From: Helianthus annuus
Lineage: Eukaryota; Streptophyta; Magnoliopsida; Asterales; Asteraceae
Reading direction: 5' to 3'
Assembly: GCF_002127325.2 (NCBI RefSeq)
Contig: NC_035449.2
Location: 144,002,946 to 144,066,945, forward strand
DNA: 64,000 nucleotides
Below the pieces are notes generated by a model. That model had not been told where the DNA came from and did not search any database. It worked only from the letters and a program-made list of their open reading frames with translations. Numbering within the stretch: the first letter of the stretch is position 1; every line of letters starts with the position of its first letter. The translations under genes and the position numbers were made by a program. Shown piece after piece: positions 42,207 through 53,578 of the stretch.

Positions 42207-42658
42207 ATGAGTGATCAAGGTACGTTTGACGCCTATCATCACCTAGCTAGTTCTCCCAAAAGTGAAGGAACTTCATCACAGCCTACTCCTTCGGGGTATT
42301 CTGCTGACACTGAAGAAGGAATCTTCATCTTTAAGGCGCAATCCGAGGAACCATTCCCTATGAAAAAGAGAGGATGGTTAAGTCGGGGAGCACACGAGAG
42401 GAGAAAGCGAATGAGAAAGTTACAACAACAAAGGGCATTAGCAGCGGCCAATAGGGAAATGAACGCCCAGACTCAAGAAATAGTGAATAGACGATTAGCA
42501 AACTTTCATATACTAGCCACCACTGCAGCAGATCCAAACCTAGACAAGATAACTGCACCACCACCACTGCCACTATTCCCAACCCAACCGATGGAGATAG
42601 AACTTACCCAAGGAAACCAATTACCCATACCAGCATTTGCCCCTAACGAGATACCGCC
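42207..42658 (+). pseudogene. CV2 ORF0, truncated and fused to the CV3 LTR
   Basis: It starts ATGAGTGATCAAGG straight after TTTACAG and matches the first half of CV1 ORF0, including the basic helix (KKRGWLSRGAHERRKRMRKL). At 42659 the sequence becomes CV3 LTR; the frame happens to stay open to 42716. The C-terminal half is deleted. Confidence 0.85.
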
Positions 42659-43946
42659 ATATGTCCTAAAATACACCCCGTATACGAAAAACAGGCCCGA
42701 AATATCTTTAATTTAACAAAAATCAAATAAAATCAAGTTTAATGGGCCCTCGCGGGGCGCGACGCAGGCAGAAGAGGCTGTCGTTCGCACCCCCTGCCGC
42801 CACGTGTCATGTTGCAGGTCGAGGCTAGTGGGTCAACTCAGCAAGGCTAGGCCCTACTCCACCTAGCTCGCGGATTGCGAAGGCTTTGCCTTCGGTTCTC
42901 ATGGGACGCGACAAAGTGTCGAATCAGCACTATAAATAGGAGGTCGAGGTTTGACTTGTTACTCGTTCATTTTCTCGACCTCCCTCTAAATTTCTGAAGT
43001 AATAGAAATAATTCCCGGGCATTATACCCACTAAATAGCGAAGCTATGCCTCGTTGTAAGTATTATAACCCCTCGGTTACGTATTAGATACGCCGCCCGA
43101 TCGATCTAGTGCTCCGTAACGCATGTCAAGGCTCTGCCTGACTCAGTCGTTAGAGTTCTGTCTCGGGGAGGGTATAGCTAATGTAAATTTAGGTTACTAT
43201 ACTAACGCGTGTGCATTGTTTAATTTAATAGATTATAACCAGGAAGTCACAGGGAAAATACCTAAATTAGCAATGTGAGTAATCCTTCTTTTTATATACC
43301 CTTTTTGTGAGTGATTCCTCTTTTCACAAATTGTTTTTACAAAACCTCAATTGTTTTTATCTTATAATTAACAGTGATTGAGTATATGTAATTCTACAAT
43401 TATCGTCGGTATGTTGGTGTTTTGTATACAAAATTTGTTACTACACTATGAATAGTAACATTACCACAAGTCAGGATTGGCAGTACCGTGGGTGGTAACT
43501 AAAGTAGATGTAAACAAATGTAATTGCTGGATTGCCCTCAATGCTGTAAAATAATAAAACCTGTTTTGATTAAATTGGGATTCACTCGCCAGTATTTCTT
43601 ACTGATAAAATGTTTTCAAACGCGTTTCAGGTAACAAAATGTGAAAGCCAAATAGAAGCCAGCTGGAGAGCACTGAAGGCATGGAAAAGTGGCTATAAAA
43701 GTTACCTAAATAAAGAAGTTTTATTTCAATAAATTAGGCTATATCCCTAAAAATATGTTTGTAATGAAAACTTGGGTTTTCCCATATATTTATTAATATA
43801 AGAATGTGGTGTTTTACTCTGATAAAATATTTCCTAACTACGGTCCTGATGAAATTTCCGCTGCCAAATTAATAAACACCGATACCACCGGCTCTGAGTA
43901 GCTCGCGGCCGCCCGCCTCACGGGGCAGGGGTCGGGGGTTGCGACA
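42659..43946 (+). mobile_element. CV3 5' LTR (first 35 bp missing)
   Basis: It matches the 3' LTR from its base 36 and ends GGGGGTTGCGACA. It has TATAAATA at 42931-42938 and a candidate intron 43056-43630 (GTAAGTATT to GTTTCAG), donor 125 bp after TATA. One CGCGGGCCGCG copy present in the 3' LTR is deleted here. Confidence 0.92.
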
Positions 43947-43951
43947 GAAGG

Positions 43952-43963
43952 TGGTATCAGAGC
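43952..43963 (+). other. Primer binding site of CV3
   Basis: TGGTATCAGAGC begins six bases after the LTR. Confidence 0.88.
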
Positions 43964-44098
43964 TACAACCACTGATTTCAGCCAAGTGTTATGCTGACAC
44001 CAAAATTTTATCCATTTTGTTAGGAAAGAATCTATGTGATTACGTGCATATATGCATATTATTGTTTTGTGTTATTTGACAATTTGTTTGTTTACAGT

Positions 44099-44929
44099 AT
44101 GAGTGATCAAGGTCCCTCGGACGCCTATCGTCAATTGTTTAGTTCTCCTATAGATGAAGGAACTTCTTCCCAGCCTACTCCTTCGGGGTATTCAGCTAAT
44201 ACAGAAGACGGGATTTTCATATTTAAGGCGCAATCCGAAGAACCACTCCCTACCAAAAAGAGAGGATGGTTCAGTCGGGGAGCACGCGAGCGTAGGAAAC
44301 GAATGAGGAAATTACAGCAACAAAAGGCTCTAGCAACAGCAAATAGGGAGATGAATGCCCATACTCAAGACATAATCAATAAGCGATTAGCCAACTTTCA
44401 CATATTAGCTACCACTGCCACAGACCCAAACTTAGAACAAATAATTGCACCACAGCCACTACCACTGTTCCCAACCCAACCCATGGAAATAGAAGCTAAC
44501 CCAGGAGACCAGATTCCTATACCCGCATTCGACCCAAACGAAATCCCTAGAATCCCAGCACCAAATCCTCTAGCTTATGACCCATGGGATGATGAACATA
44601 GGGATTATCAAGAACTCTACCCACAGGAGGAGCCCATACCAAACCCTATAGCACCATACCCAAACCCTGACCCCCTAGATCCATATTGGGATGCTGATCA
44701 GTATGTTCGGGAAATACTAGAAAACCCATACCCAAATTGAGAACTCGTACCACCGTACCCTGACCCAATACCCGCACCACCACCACCACCCATGAATACT
44801 GAAAACGTGCAGGAACTCCGCACTTTTGGTGAGGAGTTAGTGGATGAAGGAGAAAGAATAAGGCAAATAGGGGAGAGGCTCGTTTGGAAATACGGCGAGC
44901 GCAATATGCAGTACTGTATGAACCCCTAA
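44099..44929 (+). pseudogene. CV3 ORF0 with one stop
   Basis: It starts ATGAGTGATCAAGG two bases after TTTACAG, like CV1 and CV2. It has the same basic helix, acidic Pro-rich middle and conserved tail (VQELRTFGEELV ... GERLVWKYGERNM). A TGA at 44738-44740 interrupts it; the frame then continues open to TAA at 44927-44929. Its close match to CV1 ORF0 away from the stop indicates past selection on the protein. Confidence 0.85.
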
Positions 44930-44943
44930 TAATAGTAATAATA

Positions 44944-44946
<3 letters not shown>

Positions 44947-45017
<71 letters not shown>
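44947..45017. repeat. (TA)n microsatellite
   Basis: About 70 bp of uninterrupted TA dinucleotides lie in the spacer between ORF0 and gag of CV3. CV1 has only a short A-run here. Confidence 0.97.
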
Positions 45018-45020
<3 letters not shown>

Positions 45021-45235
45021 TGTAGTTTGAAAAAAAAAATCAACTAAAATAGATAATCCACTACCTACTGATGCATAACTAGTATTGTATTTTAAATTCC
45101 AGTTGCAATAGATATCTATAAAATAGAGTAAATGTCTCAATGCACGACGATTTTGATCAATGTGTTTGTTTGTGTGATTGTTCGCATTAAATTCTGTTCT
45201 GTGATATTAATACTTGGTAAATGTTTATAATCTAG

Positions 45236-48200
45236 ATGGACAATGAAGTAAATCAAGAAAACCCGAATAACGATAATAACGGGAACCAATTAGATAACAG
45301 TGCCGTCCAACACATAGTGGCACAAGGGATTATAGACGCTATGCCATATATTGTCAAAACGGTTAAGGAAGCGAAAAATAATAAAACTAACAGTGGAAGT
45401 AAATGACCACCTATTGAACCAAGTCACAGCGTAAACAATGGACCGTTACTTCAATTGCCTATTCCAAAAAGAAGAAGAACCATGTCTTACGGTTGTTCTT
45501 ACAAAGCATTCTGGTCTTGTAAACCAATGGAATTCTCGAGCAATGAAGGAGCCATTGCAGCTCTACGTTATATAGAAAAGACTGAGGCAGTCTTAAAAAT
45601 AAGCAAGTGTGCAAAGGAAGATAAAATCATGTTTGCTTCCAATATTTTTAAGAATGCAACTCTAGAATGGTGGAATACTATCCTCCAGTCTAGGGGAAGT
45701 GACAAAGTGTACAATATGGAATGGACTGAGTTTAAGAATATGGTTGAAAGGAAATTCTGCCCTCCCAATGAAAAAGAACAAATAGCTAATAAGTTCTTAA
45801 ACCTTAGAATGACTGGAGTAGACTGCAAGGGTTACACTATCATATTCTTCGAATATGCTAGAATAATGCCAACCCTAGCTTCACCAGAATCAGTATTAAT
45901 CTCCCGTTACATCTGGGGATTAATCAGTGAGATTAGACATGTAGTCAAGGCAACTAGACCACCAACCATAGAAGAAGCTGTAGAACTAGCAAATACCTTG
46001 ACTGATGAATTAGTACGTACACAAGAAGAAAACCAGAGGAAGAACCTAGTCCAAAAGCTTACCCTGGAATTCCGCTACGGTAATTCACCGTGGGAAAAAC
46101 ATAGGATCTACCTCCACACCCTACTGTTAGTCCTGCAAGAAAAAGCATTCAGGGAGATGTTCTACATACTGCAATTTCTTCAAGATACCGGGACACAAGG
46201 AAGAGGACTGTAGGAAGAAACCCAACAATGAAGTATGCTTCAATTGTGAAGAAAAGGGGCATATTAAGCCGAACTGTCCGAAACTAGCTCCAGCCATGAA
46301 CAACAAGACTACTAAGAATGCTAGAGCATTTGTTCTAACTGCAGAAGAAGCCAAGATGATTCCGGACGTAATTGCCGGTACATTTTTAGTTAATGATGTT
46401 TTTGCTAAAGTATTATTTGACTCTGGTGCAAACCAAAGTTTTATTAATACTTCATTTTGCAAACTTCTCAATCAACCATTAACTAAACTCCAACAAGAAT
46501 GTCTAGTAGAGACGACAAATGAAGAATCCATTAAGATTACTGAAATCTTGCAGGGAGCAAGAATAGAAATTTTAAACCATAATTTTATTGCTAATCTTTA
46601 CCCAATAAATCTGGCTGGATTTGATATTTTGTTAGGAATGGATTGGTTAGTAGCCAATAAAGCCAGCATTCTATGTGATCAAAAGTCAATATAAGTAAAT
46701 TCACCAAAGGGTGAAAAGATCACAATTACAGGGGATAAGCCATCTCGATTGACGAAATTCATCTCTGTGATGAAAACAACAAGCTATGCAAGAAAAGGGT
46801 CACTAGTATATATAATTTCTATAATCATTAACACTAAAGGGAATGAATTGAAAGATATTCCCGTAGTATCTCAATTCTCAAATGTTTTTTCCAGAAGAGC
46901 TACCAAGACTACCGCCAGATAGGGAAGTTGAATTCAAAATTCACCTACTACCAGGGACAGCACCGATTGCAAAGGCACCTTACCGTTTGGCACCAGCAGA
47001 AATGCAAGAACTGAAGAAACAATTGGATGAACTTCTGGAGAAAGGATTCATACAGCCTAGTTCATCACCATGGGGAGCACCAATCTTGTTTGTCAAGAAG
47101 AAGGACGGATCAATGCGTATGTGCATTGATTACCGAGAATTAAACAAGGTCATGATTAAGAATCGGTATCCATTACCGAGGATCAATGATCTATTTGATC
47201 AACTGCAAGGAGCTCGATTTTTTTCTGAGATTGATTTACGTTCAAGATATCATCAATTGAAGGTACAGGAAGAGGACATTCCTAAAACCGCTTTTAGGAC
47301 AAGGTATGGCCATTATGAATTTACCATCATGCCATTTGGTCTAACCAATACCCCAGCCGCATTTATGGACATGATGAACAGAATATGTAAACCATATCTG
47401 GATAAATTCATAATTGTCTTTATAGATGATATTCTCATTTACTCTAAAAGTAAAGAGGAACACGCAGCGCATCTGCATACACTCTTAAATTTGCTAAGAA
47501 AAGAAAAGCTTTATGCTAAATTTTCAAAATGTGAATTTTGGTTAGAAGAAGTGCAATTTCTTGGACATTTAGTAAATCATGAAGGAATTCATGTAGATCC
47601 CACAAAGATCGAGGCAATTACTAAATGGAAAGTCCCTGAGTCACCAACGAAAGTAAGAAGTTTTCTAGGACTGGCCGGTTATTATAGAAGGTTTATTCGA
47701 GATCTTTCTAGAATAGCCATTCCCTTAACAAATCTGACTTGTAAATCAGTTAAGTTTGAATGGGGACCAAAACAGGAAGAAGCCTTTAGAATCCTTAAGC
47801 AAAGATTAACCAATGCACCCATACTAGCATTACCAGAAGGAACTAAAGACTTTGTAGTCTATTGTGACGCTTCTAAATTAGGTTATGGATATTGATGCAA
47901 CGTCAAAAAGTTATAGCCTATGCCTCTAGACAACTTAAGAATCATGAAGAGAATTATACAACTCATGATCTAGAATTAGGAGCCATAATTTTTGCCCTTA
48001 AAATTTGGAGACATTATCTTTACGGTAGTAAGTTTACCATTTTCACCGATCATAAGAGTTCAAGATATGTTTTTGGGCAAAAGGATTTAAATATGAGACA
48101 AAGACGCTGGATGGAAATTTTTAGTGATTATGATTGTAATATCCAGTATCATGCAGGAAAGGCTAATGTAGTAGTTGATGCTTTAAGTCGAAAGTATCAT

Positions 48201-49741
48201 GAAAAGCCAAAAAGAGTACGTTCTCTCAAATTAAATCTGCAGATAGATTTAAACGAACAAATTAGAAACGTACAACAATCAGTAATCAAGGACGATCTTG
48301 AAAAATTAAAAGGAATGATTAAGGAATTAGAACAAGGAACAGATGGAATTTGGAGATTCCATAAGAAAAGAATTTGGATACCCAAACGAGGAAACCTACG
48401 CCACCGAATTTTAAAAGAAGCCCATAAGTCTAAGTATACGATACATCCTAGAAGTGATAAAATGCATCAAGACTTAAGAAAGAATTTCTGGTGGATAGGA
48501 ATGAAAAAGGATATAGCAACTTATGTTGCTAAATGTCTAACCTGTTCCCAAGTCAAAGCTGAACATCAGAAACCCTGAGGTTTATTACAGCAATTAGAAA
48601 TGCCAATATGGAGATAGGAATTGATAACAATGGACTTTGTTACCAAATTACTCAAGACACGAAAAGGTAATGATACAATCTGGGTGATTGTAGACAGATT
48701 AACCAAGTCTGCTCATTTCTTACCAATTAAGGAAACTTTCAATATGGAACAGTTAGCCAAGTTGTATGTAAATAAAATAGTTTTATTACATGGAATTCCT
48801 TTATCTATTGTGTCTGATAGAGATAGCTGTTTTACTTCTCATTTTTGGACTAGTTTCCAAAAAGCAATGGGAACCAAGTTAAAGGACAATTCAGACAATG
48901 GAAGATATGCTTAGAGCTTGTGTAATTGATTTCGGAGGAAATTGGGACGATCATTTACCATTAATCGGATTTTCTTATAATAACAGCTATCATACCAGTA
49001 TCAATGCTGCACCGTTTGAAGCACTTTATGGACGAAAGTTGTTGGGCAGAAATTGGAGAAAAGCAACTGTCTGGACCAAAGATAGTACAAGAAACAATGG
49101 ACAAGATTATTCAAGTCAAGGAAAGACTAAAAGCAACACGCGATCGACAAAAGAGTTATGCTGATAACATACAAAAATCGTTGGAATTTCAAGTAGGAGA
49201 TAAAGTATTATTAAAAGTTTCTCCTTGGAAAGGAATAGTCAGATTCGTTAAAAGGGGAAAGCTAAGCCCCAGGTATGTTGGACCTTTTGAGATTATCAGA
49301 AGAATAGGATCTGTAGCTTACCAGTTACAACTGCCGGAGGAAATAGCGGGAATACATAATTTATTTCATGTATGTAATCTCAAAAAGTGCTTAGCAGATG
49401 AATCATTAGTAGTACCTCTTAAGGACATAGAGGTAAATGAGAAACTTAAGTTCGTAGAGAAGCCCCTACAGATTGAAGACAGAAAGATCAAGAATCTTAA
49501 ACACAAGAGATTAGTTCTAGTCAAAGTAAAATGGGATTCCAAGAGAGGACCAAAATACACTTGGGAACTTGAATCAGAAATGCAGAGGAAATATCCACAC
49601 CTATTCCAGCAGACCTCGAGGACGAGTTCTAAAACAAGGTGGGGAGGATATAACAACCATCCTAGAATTCGTAAGACACCCCTATATGTCCTAAAATACA
49701 CCCCGTATACGAAAAACAGGCCCGAAATATCTTTAATTTAA
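45236..49741 (+). pseudogene. gag-pol: CV3 gag-pol, multiply broken
   Basis: It follows the CV1 polyprotein from an ATG that abuts ATCTAG. Breaks in order: TGA 45404; frameshift near 46085 just before the zinc clusters; TAA 46692; an extra T near 46887; a 4-bp loss near 47890 in RNase H; TGA 48576 and TAG near 48615; a 44-bp deletion near 48876 between AAA repeats that removes the HPQTDGQSE segment with the integrase catalytic Glu; a 14-bp loss near 49040; and loss of the final stop, so the last frame reads into the 3' LTR to 49741. Gag, protease, RT (FIDD) and the chromodomain-like tail are all recognisable. Confidence 0.92.
49639..49648 (+). other. Polypurine tract of CV3
   Basis: GGTGGGGAGGA sits directly before the TATAACAACC start of the 3' LTR, as in CV1. 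Confidence 0.85.
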
Positions 49742-50962
49742 CAAAAATCAAATAAAATCAAGTTTAATGGGCCCTAGAGGGGCGCGACGCAGGCAGCATA
49801 GGCTGTCGCGGGCCGCGACAGCTGGCCACCCATCCGCACCCCCAGCCGCCACGTGTCATGTTACGTGTCGAGGCTAGTGGGTCAACTCAGCAAGGCTAGG
49901 CCCTACTCCACCTAGCTCGCGGGGCGCGACAAAGTGCCGAATCAGCACTATAAATAGGAGGTCGAGGTTTCAGTTGTTACTCGTTCATTTTCTCGATCTC
50001 TCTCTAAATTTCTGAAGTAATAGAAATAATTCCCGGGCATTATACCCACTAAATAGCGAAGCTCTGCCTCGTTGTAAGTATTATAACCCCCGGTAACGTA
50101 TTATATACGCTGCCCGATCGATCTAGTGCTCCGTAACGCATGTCAAGGCTCTGCCTGACTCAGTCGTTGGAGTTCTGTCTCAGGGAGGGTATAGCTAATG
50201 TAAATTTAGGTTACTATATAACGCGTGTGCATTGCTTAATTTAATAGATTATAACCAGGAAGTCACAGGGAAAATACCTAAATTAGCAATGTGAGTAATC
50301 CTTCTTTTTATAAACCCTTTTTGTGAGTGATTCCTCTTTTCACAAATTGTTTATACAAAACCTCAATTGTTTTCATCTTATAATTAACAGTGATTGAGTA
50401 TTTGTAATTCTACAATTATCTTCGGTATGTTGGGGTTTTGTATACAAAATTTGTTACTACACTGTGAGTAGTAACATTACCACAAGTCAGGAATGGCAGT
50501 ACCGTGGGTGGTAATAAAAGTAGATGTAAACAAATGTAATTGCTGGATTGCCCTCAATGCTGTAAAATGATAAAACCTATTTTGATTAAATTGGGATTCA
50601 CTCGCCAGTATTTCTTGCTGATAAAATGTTTTCAAACGCGTTTCAGGTAACAAAATGTGAAAGCCAAATAGAAGCCTGCAAGAGAGCACTGAAGGCTTGG
50701 AAAATGGGCTATAAAAGTTACCTAAATAAAGAAGTTTTATTTCAATAAATTAGGGTATATCCCTAAAAACATGTTTGTAATGGAAACTTGGGTTTTCCCA
50801 TATATTTATTAATATAAGAATGTGGTGTTTTACTCTGATAAAATATTTCCTAACTACGGTCCTGATGATATTTCCGCTGCCAAATTAATAAACACTGATA
50901 CCACCGGCTCTGAGTAGCTCGCAGACGCCCGCCTCCCGGGGCAGGGGTCGGGGGTTGCGACA
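49649..50962 (+). mobile_element. CV3 3' LTR
   Basis: It runs TATAACAACCATCC ... GGGGTTGCGACA, 1314 bp, with TATAAATA at 49949-49956 and a candidate intron 50074-50646. It is followed without a gap by truncated CV2 3' LTR. Confidence 0.93.
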
Positions 50963-51973
50963 CTCGCGGGGTGCGGGCCGCCCCGGATCAGACCCTATAA
51001 ATGAAGAGTTCGAGCTCAGTCTCAACTCGTTCAAAACCTAATTTCTCTCAAACTTCTGAATAGTTATTATAATACTCGGGTATTATACCCCTAAAAAGCA
51101 AAGCTCTGCCTCGTTGTAAGTATTATAACCCCCTGTTACGTATTAGTTACTCTGCCCGATTGATCTAGAGGTCCGTAATGCATGTCAAGGCTCTGCCTAA
51201 CTCAGTCGTTGGAATTCTGTCTCGGGGGGGAAGGTATAGATAATGTAAATTGGGTTATCTTACTAACACGTGTGCATTGTTTATTTTAATTGATTATAAC
51301 CAGGAAGTCACAAGAAAGCAGTAGTAGTATCTAAAATAGCAATGTGAGTACATTCACTTTTTGTAAACTGCTTTTACAAAACCTCAATTGTTTTAAAGTA
51401 CATTTAGCTATGATTGAGTCTATGTATTCTACAATTATTGTCGGTATGTTGGGGTTTTGTACACATTACTTGTTACTACACTATGAGTAGTAGCATGACC
51501 ACAAGTCAGGATTGACAGTACCGTGGGTGGTAATTGGGTAGATAAAAACATTGTAATCGCTCTCAATACTGTAAAGATATAAAATTCTATTTTGATCAAA
51601 CTGGAATGCACTCGCCAGTATTTCTTGCTGATAAAACTTTTTAAAACGCGTTTCAGGTAACAAAATGTGAAAGCCAAATAGAAGACAGCTGGAGAGCACT
51701 GAAAGCTTAGAAAAGTGGCTATAAAAGTTACCTAAACAAGAAAGAAGTTTTATTTCAATAAATTGGGATTTATCCCTATAAACATATTTGTAATGAAAAC
51801 ATGGGTTTTTCCCATGTATTTATTATTTATAAAAGTGTGGTGTTTTACTCTGATAAACTATTTCCTAACTACGGTCCTGATGTATTTTCCGCTGCCAAAT
51901 TAATAAACACCGATACCACTGATACTGTCCTCGCGGCCGCCCGCTCCCAGGGTAGGGGTCGTGGGTTGCGACA
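50963..51973 (+). mobile_element. CV2 3' LTR, last 1011 bp
   Basis: It aligns with CV2 5' LTR from about 41043 to its end (TATAAATG 50996; donor-like GTAAGTATT 51116; acceptor TTTCAG 51656) and ends GGGTTGCGACA. The TGATG duplication follows. CV3 had inserted in this LTR, whose first ~300 bp are lost. Confidence 0.92.
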
Positions 51974-52539
51974 TGATGGTGTGTTGACAATGGAGATGAA
52001 AATGATGTTGATAATCTTGATGAGAATGCTGATAATGTTCAAGATGAGGTTGATGATGATGGTTTTGATCATGATGATCATAATGAGTATGTTGAAGACT
52101 TGACAAAACGCCAAACATGGAAAACCCCATATCTATCCACAACAACCGTATAGAACTCGACCCTGAAGTGCAAAACGCCATGTCTATCAATGATGAGCAA
52201 GAAGAGGCTTTCTATCAAAGAGTTGCAGCTGAGGATTTAGAAAGCCAGAACAGGATGTTTGAAGTTTCTACCTCTGGAAACCATGCTCTACTCACAGTAC
52301 TAACACAGTATGGGGACCAAGGTGCCGGTGAGAAACAAAAAAGCAATATGATGGAAAAGAACGCCTTGAATGAAGCAAAAAAGGTAAAAAAAAAAAAAAA
52401 ACAAACATCATAATTATATTGCTTCTTAATTTTGCAGGCAATGGCTGAGAAGTTGGATGGTGCCTACAAAGAATTAGAAGACAGTTACAACAAGATGAAG
52501 ACATTGTTAAATCAATTAAAGCTTGAACATCCAAACAGT
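51974..52539 (+). pseudogene. Ulp1/Mutator-type gene, middle part
   Basis: This resumes the gene interrupted at 40740. First comes an Asp/Glu/Asn-rich stretch (DNGDENDVDNLDENADN), then 52117-52413 (ELDPEVQNAMSINDEQEEAF), an apparent short intron (AAG/GTAAAAA ... TTTTGCAG, to 52439), and a Lys/Glu-rich coiled-coil-like exon (KLDGAYKELEDSYNKMKTLL). It is cut by CV4 at 52540. The protease domain expected later is not in the window. Confidence 0.6.
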
Positions 52540-53123
52540 TGTAACACCTCGGAAATTCCTGTCCATTGAAATAAAGACACGTGTCATGAGAGACAGACGT
52601 GTCAGGAAAACCGGATCAAATAAAAAGATGTATGGTAGGATTTTTTTTTAATAAAAAGGGCGTCATGTTATTTAAATACCTCTGAACGACCCAAGGGCGA
52701 CATGTTATTAAAACACCTCTGAGCGACCCGAAATTTCTTTTTTTATATAAATCCCAAGATCCTTAAATCTTTTGAAAATCATCCTATATGATAACCGGTT
52801 GTTCCAAATAAATAAAGTTCCATCTGTTATGTGAACTTGGGATTTGACAGGATTGTTACTAATGATAATACTGAATAAAAGTCTCATAAGATAGAACCAA
52901 GAATAAATATATGAAGCTTGTTAGTTAATTATGAGAATCCAAGGACTTAGTCTTGATGTTTCCGTCAATTAAAGTTGCCATAAGATTCCAAGGTATCAAC
53001 ATTCATGCAAACATGCAAAACCTGAAAATGGTGGACCCTACATTGTAGTAAAAGCCTGATGTTTCGACATTTGAAAGTTACATGGTCAAAACTTAAAAGT
53101 TTGCAAATTTTTGTCCTCTGACC

Positions 53124-53285
53124 ATCGGTTACGGACCGCAAAGCCTGAGGCTTACGATCCGTAAGGAGGGTATATGGGCATGTTTCAGCAAGGGCGGTTA
53201 CGAACCGTAACCATTTTAGCTTACGGTCCGCAAGAGGTGCTTACGGACCGCAAGGCCATATGCTTACGGTCCGTAAGGAGGTCGC
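53124..53285 (+). promoter_or_regulatory. Array of TTACGG/CCGTAA palindromes in the CV4 LTR
   Basis: Six or seven copies of words such as TTACGGACCG, CTTACGGTCCGTAAG and GTTACGAACCGTAAC lie 170-330 bp before TATA. The same array begins the window's right end (63880-64000) in the 3' LTR. The differences between the two LTRs concentrate here and are mostly CpG transitions. Confidence 0.6.
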
Positions 53286-53453
53286 TGGCAGCAGATTTTT
53301 GACAGCTGCCTGTCCAGCCCGTTGCACTGAATTAAAATGTAAAATTTCGAAACCATGGGCTTTCTAGGCAGTATTTAGCTCTCTAGGAACACCTGGGATG
53401 ATCCCCCAACCATTGTAGACTTGTGTGTCACAATCTTGGATCTCTTGGCTCAC

Positions 53454-53461
53454 TATATAAG
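53454..53461 (+). promoter_or_regulatory. TATA box of the CV4 LTR
   Basis: TATATAAG lies 125 bp before GTAAGTGTCC. Confidence 0.65.
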
Positions 53462-53578
53462 GACTTGAATGGTAACCATTGTCACTTGCTAACTTGGGAC
53501 TTTGGTTCAAGACATCTCTGGAGCTTCCCTGGTCTACAACAAATCTTCTTAGGCATCTTAAGCATTCTTAGGACTCTT

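Larger units (their letters stand above)
42659..50962 (+). mobile_element. CV3: degenerate chromovirus inside CV2
   Basis: It has both LTRs, PBS, ORF0, a multiply broken gag-pol and a PPT. The 5' LTR lacks 35 bp at its start, so no TSD can be read. The LTR pair differs by several substitutions and by two indels of tens of bases, so it is clearly older than CV1. Sequence and gene order match CV1 closely. Confidence 0.92.
40741..51973 (+). mobile_element. CV2: chromovirus relic inserted in the Ulp1-type gene, shortened by deletion and by CV3
   Basis: TSD TGATG flanks it (40736-40740 and 51974-51978). Present are the 5' LTR, PBS, the first 450 bp of ORF0, then CV3, then the last 1011 bp of the 3' LTR. 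The rest of ORF0, gag, pol and the first ~300 bp of the 3' LTR are gone. CV3 also lacks its first 35 bp, so one deletion starting in CV2 ORF0 and ending in the CV3 5' LTR, after CV3 had inserted in the CV2 3' LTR, explains both gaps. Confidence 0.88.

Noticed and set aside
49004..49741. A longer integrase C-terminus fused to new coding sequence
   Set aside because: The extension is LTR sequence read through because the final stop is mutated in CV3.
52005..52080. GAT-rich microsatellite
   Set aside because: Frame-preserving Asp/Glu/Asn codons and the flanking exons make it an acidic coding linker of the Ulp1-type gene.
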